Origin: Saccoglossus kowalevskii
Lineage: Eukaryota; Hemichordata; Enteropneusta; Harrimaniidae
Direction of reading: 5' to 3'
DNA: 39,433 nucleotides
Assembly: GCF_000003605.2 (NCBI RefSeq)
Contig: NW_003117700.1
Coordinates: forward strand, 1 to 39,433
The translations under genes and the position numbers were made by a program. A model generated the notes under the pieces. It was not told the origin of the DNA. It saw only the letters and a program-made list of their open reading frames with translations, and did no database searches. Positions 12,749-23,479 of this stretch are shown piece after piece (within the stretch, counting starts at the first letter, position 1; every line of letters begins with the position of its first letter).

Positions 12749-12820
12749 ATAGATGGCCTATAGAAATGAATAGGGTCCATTTGCCAGCCAGTCACTGCGT
12801 ATGTACACGTCGCAAAACAT
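12749..12820 (+). repeat. Reference monomer (consensus-type 72-bp unit)
   Basis: This unit matches what I judge to be the majority base at every position. Unit positions 1-4, 12-15 and 22-25 each read ATAG. Positions 10-15 are the palindrome CTATAG. TATAG (beginning one base before the unit) and CTATA (10-14) can pair as a 5-bp stem over a 5-base loop. Positions 41-49 are CAGTCACTG, a 4-bp dyad with one central base. Positions 54-59 are TGTACA (a BsrGI site). The three CpGs lie at 50-51, 60-61 and 63-64, and an A4 run at 66-69. GC is 32/72, about 44%. Most monomers differ from this unit at a few positions; lengths of 71 and 73 bp are common through single-base indels in CACTGCGTATG, ACACGTCGC and CATATAGATGG. 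Confidence 0.95.
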
Positions 12821-13047
12821 ATAGATGGCCTATAGAAATGAATAGGGTCCATTTGCCAGCCAGTCACTGCGTATGTACACGTCGCAAAATGTATAGATGG
12901 CCTATAGAAATGAATACAGTTAATTTACAAGCCAGTCACTGCGTATATACACGTCGCAAAACATATAGCTGGACTATTGAAATGAATAGGGTTCATTTGC
13001 CAGCCAGTCACTGCGTATGTACACGTCGCAAAACATATAGATAGCCT

Positions 13048-13888
13048 ATAGAAATGAATAGGGTCCATTTGTCAGCCAGTCACTGCGTATGAACACGTCG
13101 AAAAACATATAGATAGCCTATAGAAATGAATTGGGTTCATTTGCCTTCCAGTCACTGCGTATGTACACGTCGCAAAACGTATAGATGGCCTATAGAAATG
13201 AATATGGTACATTTGGCAGCCAGTCACTGCGTATGTACACGTCACAAAACGTATAGAAGGCTTATAGAAATGAATAGTGTCCATTTGCCAACCAGTCACT
13301 GCGTATGTGCACGTCGCAAAACGTATAGATGGCCTATAGAAATGAATAGGGTCCATTTGCCAGCCAGACACTGCGTATGTACATGCACTCAAAACGTATA
13401 GATGGCCTATAGAAATGAATATTGTTAATTTGCCAGCCAGTCACTGCGTATGTACACGTCGCAAAATATATAGATGGCCTATAGAAATGAATGGGGTCCT
13501 TTTGCCAGCTAGTCACTCTGTAAGTACACGTCGCAAAACATATAGATGGCCTATAGAAATGAATAGGGTCCATTTGCCAGCCAGTCACTGCGTATGTACA
13601 TGCACACAAAACATATAGATGGCCTATAGAAATGAATAGGGTCCAATTGCCATCCAGTCACTGTGTATGTACACGTGGCAAAGCATATAGATGGCATATA
13701 GACAATAATAGGGTCCATTTGCCAGCCAGTCACTACGTATGTACATGCACACAAAACGTATAGATGGCCTATAGAAATGAATAGTGTCCTATAGAAATGA
13801 ATAGTGTCCATTTGCCACCCAGTCACTGCGTATGTACACGTCGCAAAACATATAGATGGCATGTAGAAATGAATAGGGTCCACTTGCC
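13048..13888 (+). repeat. A cassette and E family, related to 9.5-10.3 kb
   Basis: From 13,072 the A cassette matches 6,822-7,142 at offset 6,250 almost without change, and 9,513-9,833 at 3,559. From about 13,334 to 13,888 it follows 9,775-10,330 at 3,559, including the 20-bp duplication. Private changes include CCAGACACTG, ATTGTTAATTT, AAATATATAG and GGGGTCCTTTTGCCAGCTAG. Confidence 0.8.
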
Positions 13889-14820
13889 AGCAAGTCACTC
13901 CGTAAGTACACGTCGCAAAACATATATATGGCCTATAGACATGAATAGGGTCCATTTGGCATCCAGTCACTGCTATGTACATGTCGCAAAACATATAGAT
14001 GGCATATAGAATTGAATAGGGTCCATTTGCCAGCCAGTCACTGCGTATGTACACGTCGCAAAACATATAAGATGGCCTATAGAAATGAATGCAGTTAATT
14101 TGCCACCCAGTCACTGCGTATGTACACGTCGCAAAACATATATATGGCCTATAGACATGAATAGGTGTCCACTTGCCAGCCAGTCACTGCGTATGTACAC
14201 GTCGCAAAACATATACGATGGCCTATAGAAATGAATATGGTCCATTTGCCAGCCAGTCACTGCGTATGTACACGTCGCAAAACATATAGATGGCCGATAT
14301 AAATGAATGCAGTTAATTTGCCAGCCAGTCACTGAGTATGTACACGTCGCAAAACATATAGCTGGCCTATAGAAATGAATAGGATCCATTTGGCAGCCAG
14401 TCACTGCTATGTACATGTCGCAAAACATATAGATGGCATATAGAATTGAATAGTGTCCATGTGCCAGCCAGTCACTGCGTAGGTACATGCACACAAAACA
14501 TATAGATGGCCTCTAGAAATGAATAGGGTCCATTTGCCAGTCAGCCAGTCACTGCGTATGTACACGTCGATAAACGTATAGATGGCCTATCGAAATAAAT
14601 ATGGTACATTTGCCAGCCAGTCACTGCGTATATACACGTCGCAAAACACATATATGGCCTATAGAAATGAATGCAGTTAATTTGCCAGCCAGTCACTGCA
14701 TATGTACACGTCGCAAAACATATAGCTGGCCTATAGAAATGAATAGGCTCCATTTGGCAGCCAGTCACTGCTATGAACACGTCGCAAAACATATAAATGG
14801 CATTAGAAATGAATAGGGTC
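13888..14820 (+). repeat. Mosaic of short segments
   Basis: A few recombined monomers (CATATATATGGCC, TTTGGCATCC with CACTGCTATGTACATG, GAATTGAATAGGG) lead into 14,190-14,590, which resembles 10,345-10,745, including CATATACGATGG and CCAGTCAGCCAGTC. From about 14,600 to 14,800 the order ACACATATATGG, TGCAGTTAATTT, CATATAGCTGGCC, AGGCTCCATTTGGCAG and CACTGCTATGAACACG matches 37,065-37,260. An unusual ATATGGTACATTTGCC appears near 14,600. Confidence 0.65.
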
Positions 14821-15350
14821 CATTTGCCAGCCAGCCAGTAACTGCGTATGTACACGTCGATAAACGTATAGATGGCCTATCGAAATGAATACAGTTAATT
14901 TGCCAGCCAGTCACTGCGTATATACACGTCGCAAAACACATATATGGCCTATAGAAATGAATGGGGTCCATTTGCCAGCCAGTCACTCCGTAAGTACACG
15001 TCGCAAAACATAGAGATGGCCTATAGAAATGAATAGGGTCCATTTGCCAGCAAGTCACTGCGTATGTACACGTCGCAAAACATATAGATGGCCCATAGAC
15101 ATGAATAGGGTCCACTTGCCAGCCAGTCAATGCGTATGTACACGTCGCAAAATATATAAGATGGCCTATAGAAATGAATATGGTCCATTTGCCATCCAGT
15201 CACTGCGTATGTACACGTCGCAAAACATATAGATGGCCGATATAAATGAATGCAGTTAATTTGCCAGCCAGTTACTGCGTATGTACACGTCGCAAAACAT
15301 ATAGTTGGCCTATAGACATGAATAGGGTCCACTTGCCAGCCAGTCACTGC
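14820..15350 (+). repeat. Segment shared with 10.9-11.28 kb and 22.0-22.5 kb
   Basis: The segment opens with a triple CCAG (CCAGCCAGCCAGTAACTG). Variants then run GTCGATAAACG, CAGTTAATTT, ACACATATATGG, CACTCCGTAAG, ACATAGAGATGG, CCAGCAAGTC, GGCCCATAGACATG, GTCAATGCG and GATATAAATGAATGCAG. About 14,960-15,347 aligns with 10,895-11,281 at offset 4,066. The full segment aligns with a more divergent copy at 22.0-22.5 kb, offset about 7,180. Confidence 0.75.
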
Positions 15351-15968
15351 GTATGTACACGTCGCAAAACATATAAGATGGCCTATAGAAATGAATATGG
15401 TCCATTTGCCAGCCAGTCACTGCGTATGTACACGTCGTAAAACATATAGATGGCCGATATAAATGAATGCAGTTAATTTGCCAGCCAGTCACTGCGTATG
15501 TACACGTCGCAAAACATATAAGATGGCCTATAGAAATCAATATGGTCCATTTGCCAGCCAGTCACTGCATATGTTCACGTCGCAAAACATATAGCTCGCC
15601 TATAGAAATGAATAGGCTCCATTTGGCAGCCAGTCACTGCGTATGTACACGTCGCAAAACATATAGATGGCATTTAGAATTGAATAGGGTCCATTTGCCA
15701 GCCAGTCACTGCGTAGGTACATGCACACAAAACATATAGATGGCCTCTAGAAATGAATATGGTCCATTTGCCAGCCAGAAAGTCACTGCGTATGTACACG
15801 TCGCAAAATGTATAGATGGCCTATAGAAAAGAATATGGTACATTTGGCAGCCAGTCACTGCGTATGTACACGTCGCAAAACATATAGATATCCTATATAA
15901 ATGAATAGGGCCCATTTGCCAGCCAGTCACTGCGTATGTACACGTCGATAAACGTATAGATGGCCTAT
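15350..15968 (+). repeat. Block shared with 21,053-21,671 (offset 5,703)
   Basis: Nearly identical over about 8.5 monomers. Both copies carry a unique 4-base insertion making CCAGCCAGAAAGTCACTG (near 15,770 and 21,475), CATATAGCTCGCC, GCATATGTTCACG, TAGAAAAGAATATGG, AGATATCCTATATAAATG and GGGCCCATTTGCC. One visible difference is AAATCAATATGG here against AAATGAATATGG in the other copy. Confidence 0.88.
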
Positions 15969-16756
15969 AGAAATGAATACAGTTAATTTGCTAGCCAGTC
16001 ACTGCGTATATACACGTCGCAAAACACATATATGGCCTACAGAAATGAATAGTGTCCATTTGCCAGCCAGTCACTGGGATGTACATGCACACAAAACAAA
16101 TAGATGGGCTATAGAAATGAATATCGTACATTTGGCAGCCAGTCACTGCGTATGTACACGTCGCAAAACGTATAGATGGCCTATAGAAATGAATAGTGTC
16201 CATTTACCAACCAGTCACTGCGTATGTGCACGTCGCAAAACGTATAGTTGGCCTATAGAAATGAATAGGGTCCATTTGCCAGCCAGTCACTGCGGATGTA
16301 CACGCACTCAAAACGTATAGATAGCCTATATAAATGAATACTGTTAATTTGCCAGCCAGTCACTGCGTATGTACACGTCGCAAAACATATAGATGGCCCA
16401 TAGAAATGAATGGGGTCCATTTGCCAGCCAGTCACTCCGTAAGTACACGTCGCAAAACATAGAGATGGCCTATAGAAATGAATAGTGTCCACTTGCCAGC
16501 AAGTCACTGCGTATGTACACGTCGCAAAACATATAGATGGCCCATAGACATGAATAGGGTCCACTTGCCAGCCAGTCAATGCGTATGTACACGTCGCAAA
16601 ACATATAAGATGGCCTATAGAAATGAATAATTTATATGGTCCATTTGACATCCAGTCACTGTGTATGTACTCGTCGCAAAACATGTAGATGGCCGATATA
16701 AATGAATGCAGTTAATTTGCCAGCCAGTCACTGCGTATGTACACGTCGCAAAACAT
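15968..16756 (+). repeat. Second copy of the 3.8-4.6 kb block
   Basis: Collinear with 3,810-4,598 at offset 12,158, including the 7-base insertion at 16,629-16,635. Local differences are AACAAATAGATGG, ATATCGTACATTT, CACTGCGGATGTACACG and ACATGTAGATGG. Confidence 0.87.
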
Positions 16757-17850
16757 ATAGCTGGCCTATAGACATGAATAGGGTCCACTTGCCAGCCAGT
16801 CACTGCGTATGTACACGTCGCAAAACATATAAGATGGCCTATAGAAATGAATATGGTCCATTTGCCAGCCAGTCACTGCGTATGTACACGTCGTAAAACA
16901 TATAGATGGCCGATATAAATGAATGCAGTTAATTTGCCAGCCAGTCACTGCGTATGTACACGTCGCAAAACATATAGCTGGCCTATAGAAATGAATAGGC
17001 TCCATTTGGCAGCCAGTCACTGCTATGTACACGTCGCAAAACATATAGATGGCATTTAGAATTGAATAGGGTCCATTTGCCAGCAAGTCACTGCGTAGGT
17101 ACATGCACACAAAACATATAGATGGCCTATAGAAATGAATAGGGTCCATTTGCCAGCCAGTCACTGCGTATGTACACGTCGCAAAACAAATAGATAGCCT
17201 ATAGAAATGAATAGGGTCCTTTTGCCAGCCAGTAACTGCGTATGTACACGTTGCAAAACATATAGATGGCATATAGAATTGAATAGGGTCCATTTGCCAG
17301 CCAGTCACTGCGCATGTACACGTCGCAAAACATATAGATGGCCGATATAAATGAATGCAGTTAATTTGCCAGCCAGTCACTGCGTATGTACACGTCGCAA
17401 AACATATAGCTGGCCTATAGATATGAAAAGGATCCATTTGGCAGCCAGTCACTGCTATGTACACGTCGCAAAACATATAGATGGCATATAGAATTGAATA
17501 AGGTCCATTTGCCCGCCAGTCACTGCGTAGGTACATGCACACAAAACATATAGATGGCCTATAGAAATGAATAGGGCCCATTTGCCAGCCAGTCACTGCA
17601 TATGTACACGTCGATAAACGTATAGATGGCCTATCGAAATGAATACAGTTAATTTGCCAGCCAGTCACTGCATATGTACACGTCGCAAAACATATAGATG
17701 GCCTATAGAAATGAATAGGGTTCATTTGCCTCTCAGTTAGTGCGTATGTACACGTCGCAAAACATATAGATGGCATGTACAAATGAATAGGGTCCATTTG
17801 CCAGCCAGTCACGGCGTATGTACACGTGACAAAACATATAGATAGCCTAT
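16756..17850 (+). repeat. Composite stretch: 11.2-kb-like, block-alpha-like, then 33.8-kb-like monomers
   Basis: 16,766-17,097 follows 11,244-11,575. 17,100-17,270 resembles part of block alpha (AACAAATAGATAGCC, GGGTCCTTTTGCC, CACGTTGC). From 17,340 it follows 33,845 onward (ATATGAAAAGGATCC or ATATGAATAGGATCC, CCCGCCAGTC, GTCGATAAACG). A C monomer is near 17,725 (CTCTCAGTTAGTG). This stretch holds the longest uninterrupted frame of the window on the minus strand (372 codons, 16,766-17,884); it is a chain of 24-residue periods and I do not regard it as a gene. Confidence 0.7.
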
Positions 17851-18830
17851 AGAAATGAATAGGATCCATTTGACAGCCTGTCACTGCTTATGTAAATGCA
17901 CACAAAATGTATAGATGGCCTATAGAAATGAATAGGGTCCATTTGCCAGCCAGTCACTGCGTATGTACACGTCGCAAAACATATAGATGGCCTATAGAAA
18001 TGAATAGGGTCCATTTGCCAGCCAGTCACTGCGTATGTACACGTCGCAAAATGTATAGATGGCCTATAGAAATGAATACAGTTAATTTACAAGCCAGTCA
18101 CTGCGTATATACACGTCGCAAAACATATAGCTGGACTATAGAAATGAATAGGGTCCATTTGCCAGCCAGTCACTGCGTATGTACACGTCGCAAAATATAT
18201 AGATAGCCTATAGAAATGAATAGAGTCCATTTGTCAGCCAGTCACTGCGTATGAACACGTCGCAAAACATATAGATAGCCTATAGAAATGAATTGGGTCC
18301 ATTTGCCAGTCTGTCACTGCGTATGTACACGTCGCAAAACATATAGATATCCTATAGAAATGAATAGGGTCCATTTGCCAGCCAGTCACTGCGAATGTAC
18401 ACGTCGCAAAACATATAGATGGTCTCTAGAAATGAATAGGGTCCATTTGCCTTCCAGGCACTGCGTATGTACACGTCGCAAAACATATAGATGGCCTATA
18501 GAAATGAATAGGGTCCACTTGCCAGCCAGTCACTGCGAATGTACACGTCGCAAAACATATAGATAGCCTATAGACATGAATGGGGTCCACTTGACAGCCA
18601 GTCACTGTGTATGTACACGTCGCAAAACGTATAGATATCCTATAGAAATGAATAGGGTCCATTTGCCAGCCAATCACTGCGTATGTACACGTCGCAAAAC
18701 AAATAGATAGCCTATAGAAATGAATAGGGTCCTTTTGCCAGCCAGTGACTGCAGATGTACACGTCGCAAAACATATAGATGGCATTTAGAATTGAATAGG
18801 GTCCATTTGCCAACCAGTCACTGCGTATGC
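17850..18830 (+). repeat. B cassette followed by a D-type cassette
   Basis: After CACTGCTTATGTAAATGCACAC come the B variants (GCAAAATGTATAG, CAGTTAATTTACAAGCC, AGCTGGACTATAG). Then D variants follow (GAGTCCATTTGTC, GAATTGGGTCC, CCAGTCTGTC, AGATATCC), but the ACTAGAAACG monomer is absent and the XbaI-type monomer reads GGTCTCTAGAAATG. From about 18,430 the order matches 2,660-3,105. Confidence 0.75.
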
Positions 18831-19590
18831 GCACGTCGCAAAACATATAGATGGCCTATAGAAATGAATAGGGCCCATTTGCCAGCCAGTCACTGCGTAT
18901 GTACAGGCACACAAAACATATAGATGGCCTATAGAAATGAATAGGGTCCAATTGCCATCCAGTCACTGTGTATGTACACGTCGCAAAGCATATAGATGGC
19001 ATATAGACATGAATAGGGTTCATTTGCCAGCCAGTCACTGCGTATGTACATGCACACATGACGTACAGATGGCCTATAGAAATGAATAGTGTCCTATAGA
19101 AATGAATAGTGTCCATTTGCCAGCCAGTCACTGTGTATGTACACGTCGCAAAACATATAGATGGCATGTAGAAATGAATAGGGTCCATTTGCCAGCCAGT
19201 CACTGCGTATGCGCACGTCGCAACACATATAGATGGCCTATAGAAATGAATAGGGCCCATTTGCCAGCCAGTCACTGCGTATGTACATGCACACAAAACA
19301 TATAGATGGCCTATAGAAATGAATAGGGTCCAATTGCCATCCAGTCACTGTGTATGTACACGTCGCAAAGCATATAGATGGCATATAGACATGAATAGGG
19401 TTCATTTGCCAGCCAGTCACTGCGTATGTACATGCACACATGACGTACAGATGGCCTATAGAAATGAATAGTGTCCTATAGAAATGAATAGTGTCCATTT
19501 GCCAGCCAGTCACTGTGTATGTACACGTCGCAAAACATATAGATGGCATGTAGAAATGAATAGGGTCCATTTGCCAGCCAGTCACGGCGT
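18830..19590 (+). repeat. 382-bp tandem higher-order repeat, two copies
   Basis: Two almost identical units follow each other at 382 bp. The unit contains GGTCCAATTGCCATCC, GTCGCAAAGCATATAG, ACATGCACACATGACGTACAG, the 20-bp partial duplication, TGTGTATG and CATGTAGAAATG, then GCGCACGTCGC and GGGCCCATTTGCC. 382 equals five 72-bp units plus 20 for the duplication and one for each of two 73-bp monomers. Near-identity suggests a recent event. One difference is GTACAGGCACAC in the first copy against GTACATGCACAC in the second. Confidence 0.88.
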
Positions 19591-21053
19591 ATGTACACGT
19601 GGCAAAACATATAGAAAGCTTATAGAAGTGAATAAGGTCCATTTGCCAGCCAGTCACTGCGTATGCACATGCACACAAAACGTATAGATGGCCTATAGAA
19701 ATGAATAGGGTCCATTTGCCAGCCAGTCACTGCGTATGTACACGTCGCAAAACATATAGATGGCCTATAGAAATGAATAGGGCTCATTTGCCAGCCAGTC
19801 ACTGCGTATGTACACGTCGCAAAACGTATAGATGGCCTACAGAAATGAATACAGTTAATTTACAAGCCAGTCACTGCGTATATATACGTCGCAAAACATA
19901 TAGCTGGACTATTGAAATGAATAGGGTCCATTTGCCAGCCAGTCACTGCGTATGTACATGTCGCAAAACATATAGATAGCCTATAGAAATGAATAGGGTC
20001 CATTTGTCAGCCAGTCACTGCGTATGAACACGTCGAAAAACATATAGATAGCCTATAGAAATGAATTGGGTCCATTTGCCTTCCAGTCACTGCGTGTGTA
20101 CACGTCGCAAAACGTATAGATGGCCTATAGAAATGAATATGGTACATTTGGCAGCCAGTTGCTGCGTATGTACACGTCACAAAACGTATAGATGGCTTAT
20201 AGAAATGAATAGTGTCCATTTGCCAGCCAGTCACTGCGTATGTGCACGTCGCAAAGCGTATAGATGGCCTATAGAAATGAATAAGGTCCATTTGCCAGCC
20301 AGTCACTGCGTATGTACACGCACTCAAAACGTATAGATGGCCTACATAAATGAATACTGTTAATTTGCCAGCCAGTCACTGCGTATGTACACGTCGCAAA
20401 ACATATAGATGGCCTATAGAAATGAATGGAGTCCATTTGCCAGCCAGTCACTCTGTAAGTACACGTCACAAAACATATAGATGGCCTATAGAAATGAATA
20501 GGGTCCATTTGCCAGCCAGTCACTGCGTATGTACATGCACACAAAACATATAGATGGCCTATAGAAATGAATAGGGTCCAATTGCCATCCAGTCACTGTG
20601 TATGTACACGTGGCAAAGCATATAGATGGCATATAGACAATAATAGGGTCCATTTGCCAGCCAGTCACTACGTATATACATGCACACAAAACGTATAGAT
20701 GGCCTATAGAAATGAATAGTGTCCTATAGAAATGAATAGTGTCCATTTGCCACCCAGTCACTGCGTATGTACACGTCGCAAAACATATAGATGGCATGTA
20801 GAAATGAATAGGATCCACTTGCCAGCAAGTCACTGCGTATGTACACGTCTCAAAACATATACGATGGCCTATAGAAATGAATATGGTCCATTTGCCAGCC
20901 AGTCACTGCGTATGTACACGTCGCAAAACATATAGTTGGCCGATATAAATGAATGCAGTTAATTTGCCAGCCAGTCACTGCGTATGTACACGTCGCAAAA
21001 CATATAGATGACCGATATAAATGAATGCAGTTAATTTGCCAGCCAGTCACTGC
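19590..21053 (+). repeat. B-A cassettes and E family, partly shared with 36.1-36.9 kb
   Basis: B starts near 19,701 and A near 20,061. From about 20,030 to 20,815 the order matches 36,140-36,925 at a constant offset of 16,107, with private variants GCGTGTGTACACG, CCAGTTGCTGCG, GAATAAGGTCC and GAATGGAGTCC. The 20-bp duplication is at 20,705-20,744. Near 20,940-21,030 two GATATAAATGAATGCAG monomers stand side by side. Confidence 0.8.
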
Positions 21054-21667
21054 GTATGTACACGTCGCAAAACATATAAGATGGCCTATAGAAATGAATA
21101 TGGTCCATTTGCCAGCCAGTCACTGCGTATGTACACGTCGTAAAACATATAGATGGCCGATATAAATGAATGCAGTTAATTTGCCAGCCAGTCACTGCGT
21201 ATGTACACGTCGCAAAACATATAAGATGGCCTATAGAAATGAATATGGTCCATTTGCCAGCCAGTCACTGCATATGTTCACGTCGCAAAACATATAGCTC
21301 GCCTATAGAAATGAATAGGCTCCATTTGGCAGCCAGTCACTGCGTATGTACACGTCGCAAAACATATAGATGGCATTTAGAATTGAATAGGGTCCATTTG
21401 CCAGCCAGTCACTGCGTAGGTACATGCACACAAAACATATAGATGGCCTCTAGAAATGAATATGGTCCATTTGCCAGCCAGAAAGTCACTGCGTATGTAC
21501 ACGTCGCAAAATGTATAGATGGCCTATAGAAAAGAATATGGTACATTTGGCAGCCAGTCACTGCGTATGTACACGTCGCAAAACATATAGATATCCTATA
21601 TAAATGAATAGGGCCCATTTGCCAGCCAGTCACTGCGTATGTACACGTCGATAAACGTATAGATGGC
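21053..21667 (+). repeat. Second copy of the 15.35-15.97 kb block
   Basis: Aligned with 15,350-15,964 at offset 5,703 with almost no differences, including the private AAAGTCACTG insertion near 21,480. The alignment breaks at the 25-bp duplication that follows. Confidence 0.87.
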
Positions 21668-21717
21668 CTATAGAAATGAATACAGTTAATTTCTATAGAA
21701 ATGAATACAGTTAATTT
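21668..21717 (+). repeat. 25-bp direct duplication inside a monomer (unique)
   Basis: A 25-base run beginning CTATAGAAATG and ending CAGTTAATTT is present twice (21,668-21,692 and 21,693-21,717). The related sequence at 15,965 has it once. It appears nowhere else in the window, so it is probably a young private event. Confidence 0.92.
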
Positions 21718-22546
21718 GCTAGCCAGTCACTGCGTATATACACGTCGCAAAACACATATATGGCATACAGAAATGAATAGTGTCCATTTGCCAGCCAGTC
21801 ACTGGGATGTACATGCACACAAAACATATAGATGGGCTATAGAAATGAATATCGTACATTTGGCAGCCAGTCATGAGTATGTACACGTCGCAAAACGTAT
21901 AGATGGCCTATAGAAATGAATAGTGTCCATATACCAACCAGTCACTGAGTATGTGCACGTCGCAAAACGTATAGTTGGCTTATAGAAATGAATAGGGTCC
22001 ATTTGCCAGCCAGCCAGTAACTGCGTATGTACACGTCGATAAACGTATAGATGGCCTATAGAAATGAATACAGTTAATTTGCCAGCCAGTCACTGCGTAT
22101 ATACACGTCGCAAAACACATATATGGCCTATAGAAATGAATGGGGTCCATTTGCCAGCCAGTCACTCCGTAAGTACACGTGGCAAAACATAGAGATGGCC
22201 TATAGAAATGAATAGGGTCCATTTGCCAGCAAGTCAATGTGTATGTACACGTCGCAAAACATATAGATGGCCCATAGACATGAATAGGGTCCACTTGCCA
22301 GCCAGTCAATGAGTATGTACACGTCGCAAAATATATAAGATGGCCTATAGAAATGAATATGGTCCATTTGCCATCCAGTCGCTGGGTATGTACACGTCGC
22401 AAAACATATAGATGGCCGATATAAATGAATGCAGTTAATTTGCCAGCCAGTTACTGAGTATGTACAAGTCGCAAAACATATAGCTGGCCTATAGACATGA
22501 ATAGGGTCCACTTGCCAGCCACGTTTACTGCGTATGTACACGTCGT
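21718..22546 (+). repeat. Locally divergent patch
   Basis: Homologous to 15.97-16.24 kb and then 14.82-15.32 kb, but with clustered private changes: GTCATGAGTATG, CACTGAGTATG, CATATACCAACC, GTTGGCTTATAG, GTCAATGTGTATG, GTCAATGAGTATG, CCAGTCGCTGGG, GTTACTGAGTATG, GTACAAGTCGC and CCAGCCACGTTTACTGCG. Several alter the same GCG to GAG. Either an older, less homogenised stretch or local sequence error. Confidence 0.7.
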
Positions 22547-23479
22547 AAAACATATAAGATGGCCTATAGAAATGAATATGGTCCATTTGCCAGCCAGTCA
22601 CTGCGTATGTACACGTCGTAAAACAAATCGATGGCCGATATAAATGAATGCAGTTAATTTGCCAGCCAGTCACTGCGTATGTACACGTCGCAAAACATAT
22701 AGCTGGCCTATAGAAATGAATAGGCTCCATTTGGCAGCCAGTCACTGCTATGAACACGTCGCAAAACATATAGGTGGCATTTAAAATTGAATAGGGTCCA
22801 TTTGCCAGCCAGTCACTGCGTAGGTACATGCACACAAAACATATAGATGGCCTATAGAAATGAATAGGGTCCATTTGCCAGCCAGTCACTGTGTATGTAC
22901 ACGTCGCAAAACAAACAGATAGCCTATAGAAATGAATAGGGTCCTTTTGCCAGCCAGTAACTGCGTATGTACACGTTGCAAAACATATAGATGGCATATA
23001 GAAATGAATAGGGTCCATTTGCCAGGCAGTCACTGCGTAGGTACATGCACACAAAACATATAGATGGCCTATAGAAATGAATAGGGTCCATTTGCCAGCC
23101 AGTCACTGCGTATGTACACGTCGATAAACGTTTAGATGGCCTATAGAAATGAATACAGTTAATTTGCTAGCCAGTCACTGCGTATATACACGTCGCAAAA
23201 CACATATATGGCCTACAGAAATGAATAGTGTCCATTTGCCAGCCAGTCACTGGGATGTACATGCACACAAAACATATAGATGGCCTATAGAAATGAATAT
23301 GGTACATTTGGCAGCCAGTCACTGCGTATGTACACGTCGCAAAACGTATAGATGGCCTATAGAAATGAATAGTGTCCATTTGCCAACCAGTCACTGCGTA
23401 TGTGCACGTCGCAAAACGTATAGATGGCCTATAGAAATGAATAGGGTCCATTTGCCAGCCAGTCACTGCGTATGTACAC
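22547..23479 (+). repeat. Segmental block alpha, copy 3
   Basis: Collinear with 330-1,262 at offset 22,217, sharing even single-base peculiarities of that copy (AAACAAATCGATGG, CACTGTGTATG, GTTTAGATGG, CCAGGCAGTC). Few differences are visible, for example TTTAAAATTG and AACAAACAGATAGCC here. Confidence 0.87.

Larger units (their letters stand above)
7550..13048 (+). repeat. Large segmental block L, copy 1 (about 76 monomers)
   Basis: This is the longest duplicated segment I can follow. It is collinear with 26,835-32,116 at offset 19,285 (7.7-9.9 kb), then 19,429 (10.0-10.8 kb), 19,501 (11.0-11.88 kb) and 19,069 (12.31-13.05 kb). The steps are multiples of 72: the other copy gained two monomers, then one, then lacks six. 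Substitutions between copies are few. Homology ends where this copy reads AGCCTATAGAAATGAATAGG and the other AGCCAATAGAAATG. Block L also contains an internal duplication: about 8.27-10.33 kb is related to 11.90-13.89 kb at offsets 3,631-3,559. Confidence 0.9.

Noticed and set aside
16766-17884. 372-codon open frame on the minus strand, and the many shorter frames on both strands
   Set aside because: They are chains of the same 24-residue period and follow from a 72-bp unit without stops in some frames. Opposite-strand frames overlap them, and variant stops and 71/73-bp monomers break them at random. No start context, domain or unique sequence supports a gene.
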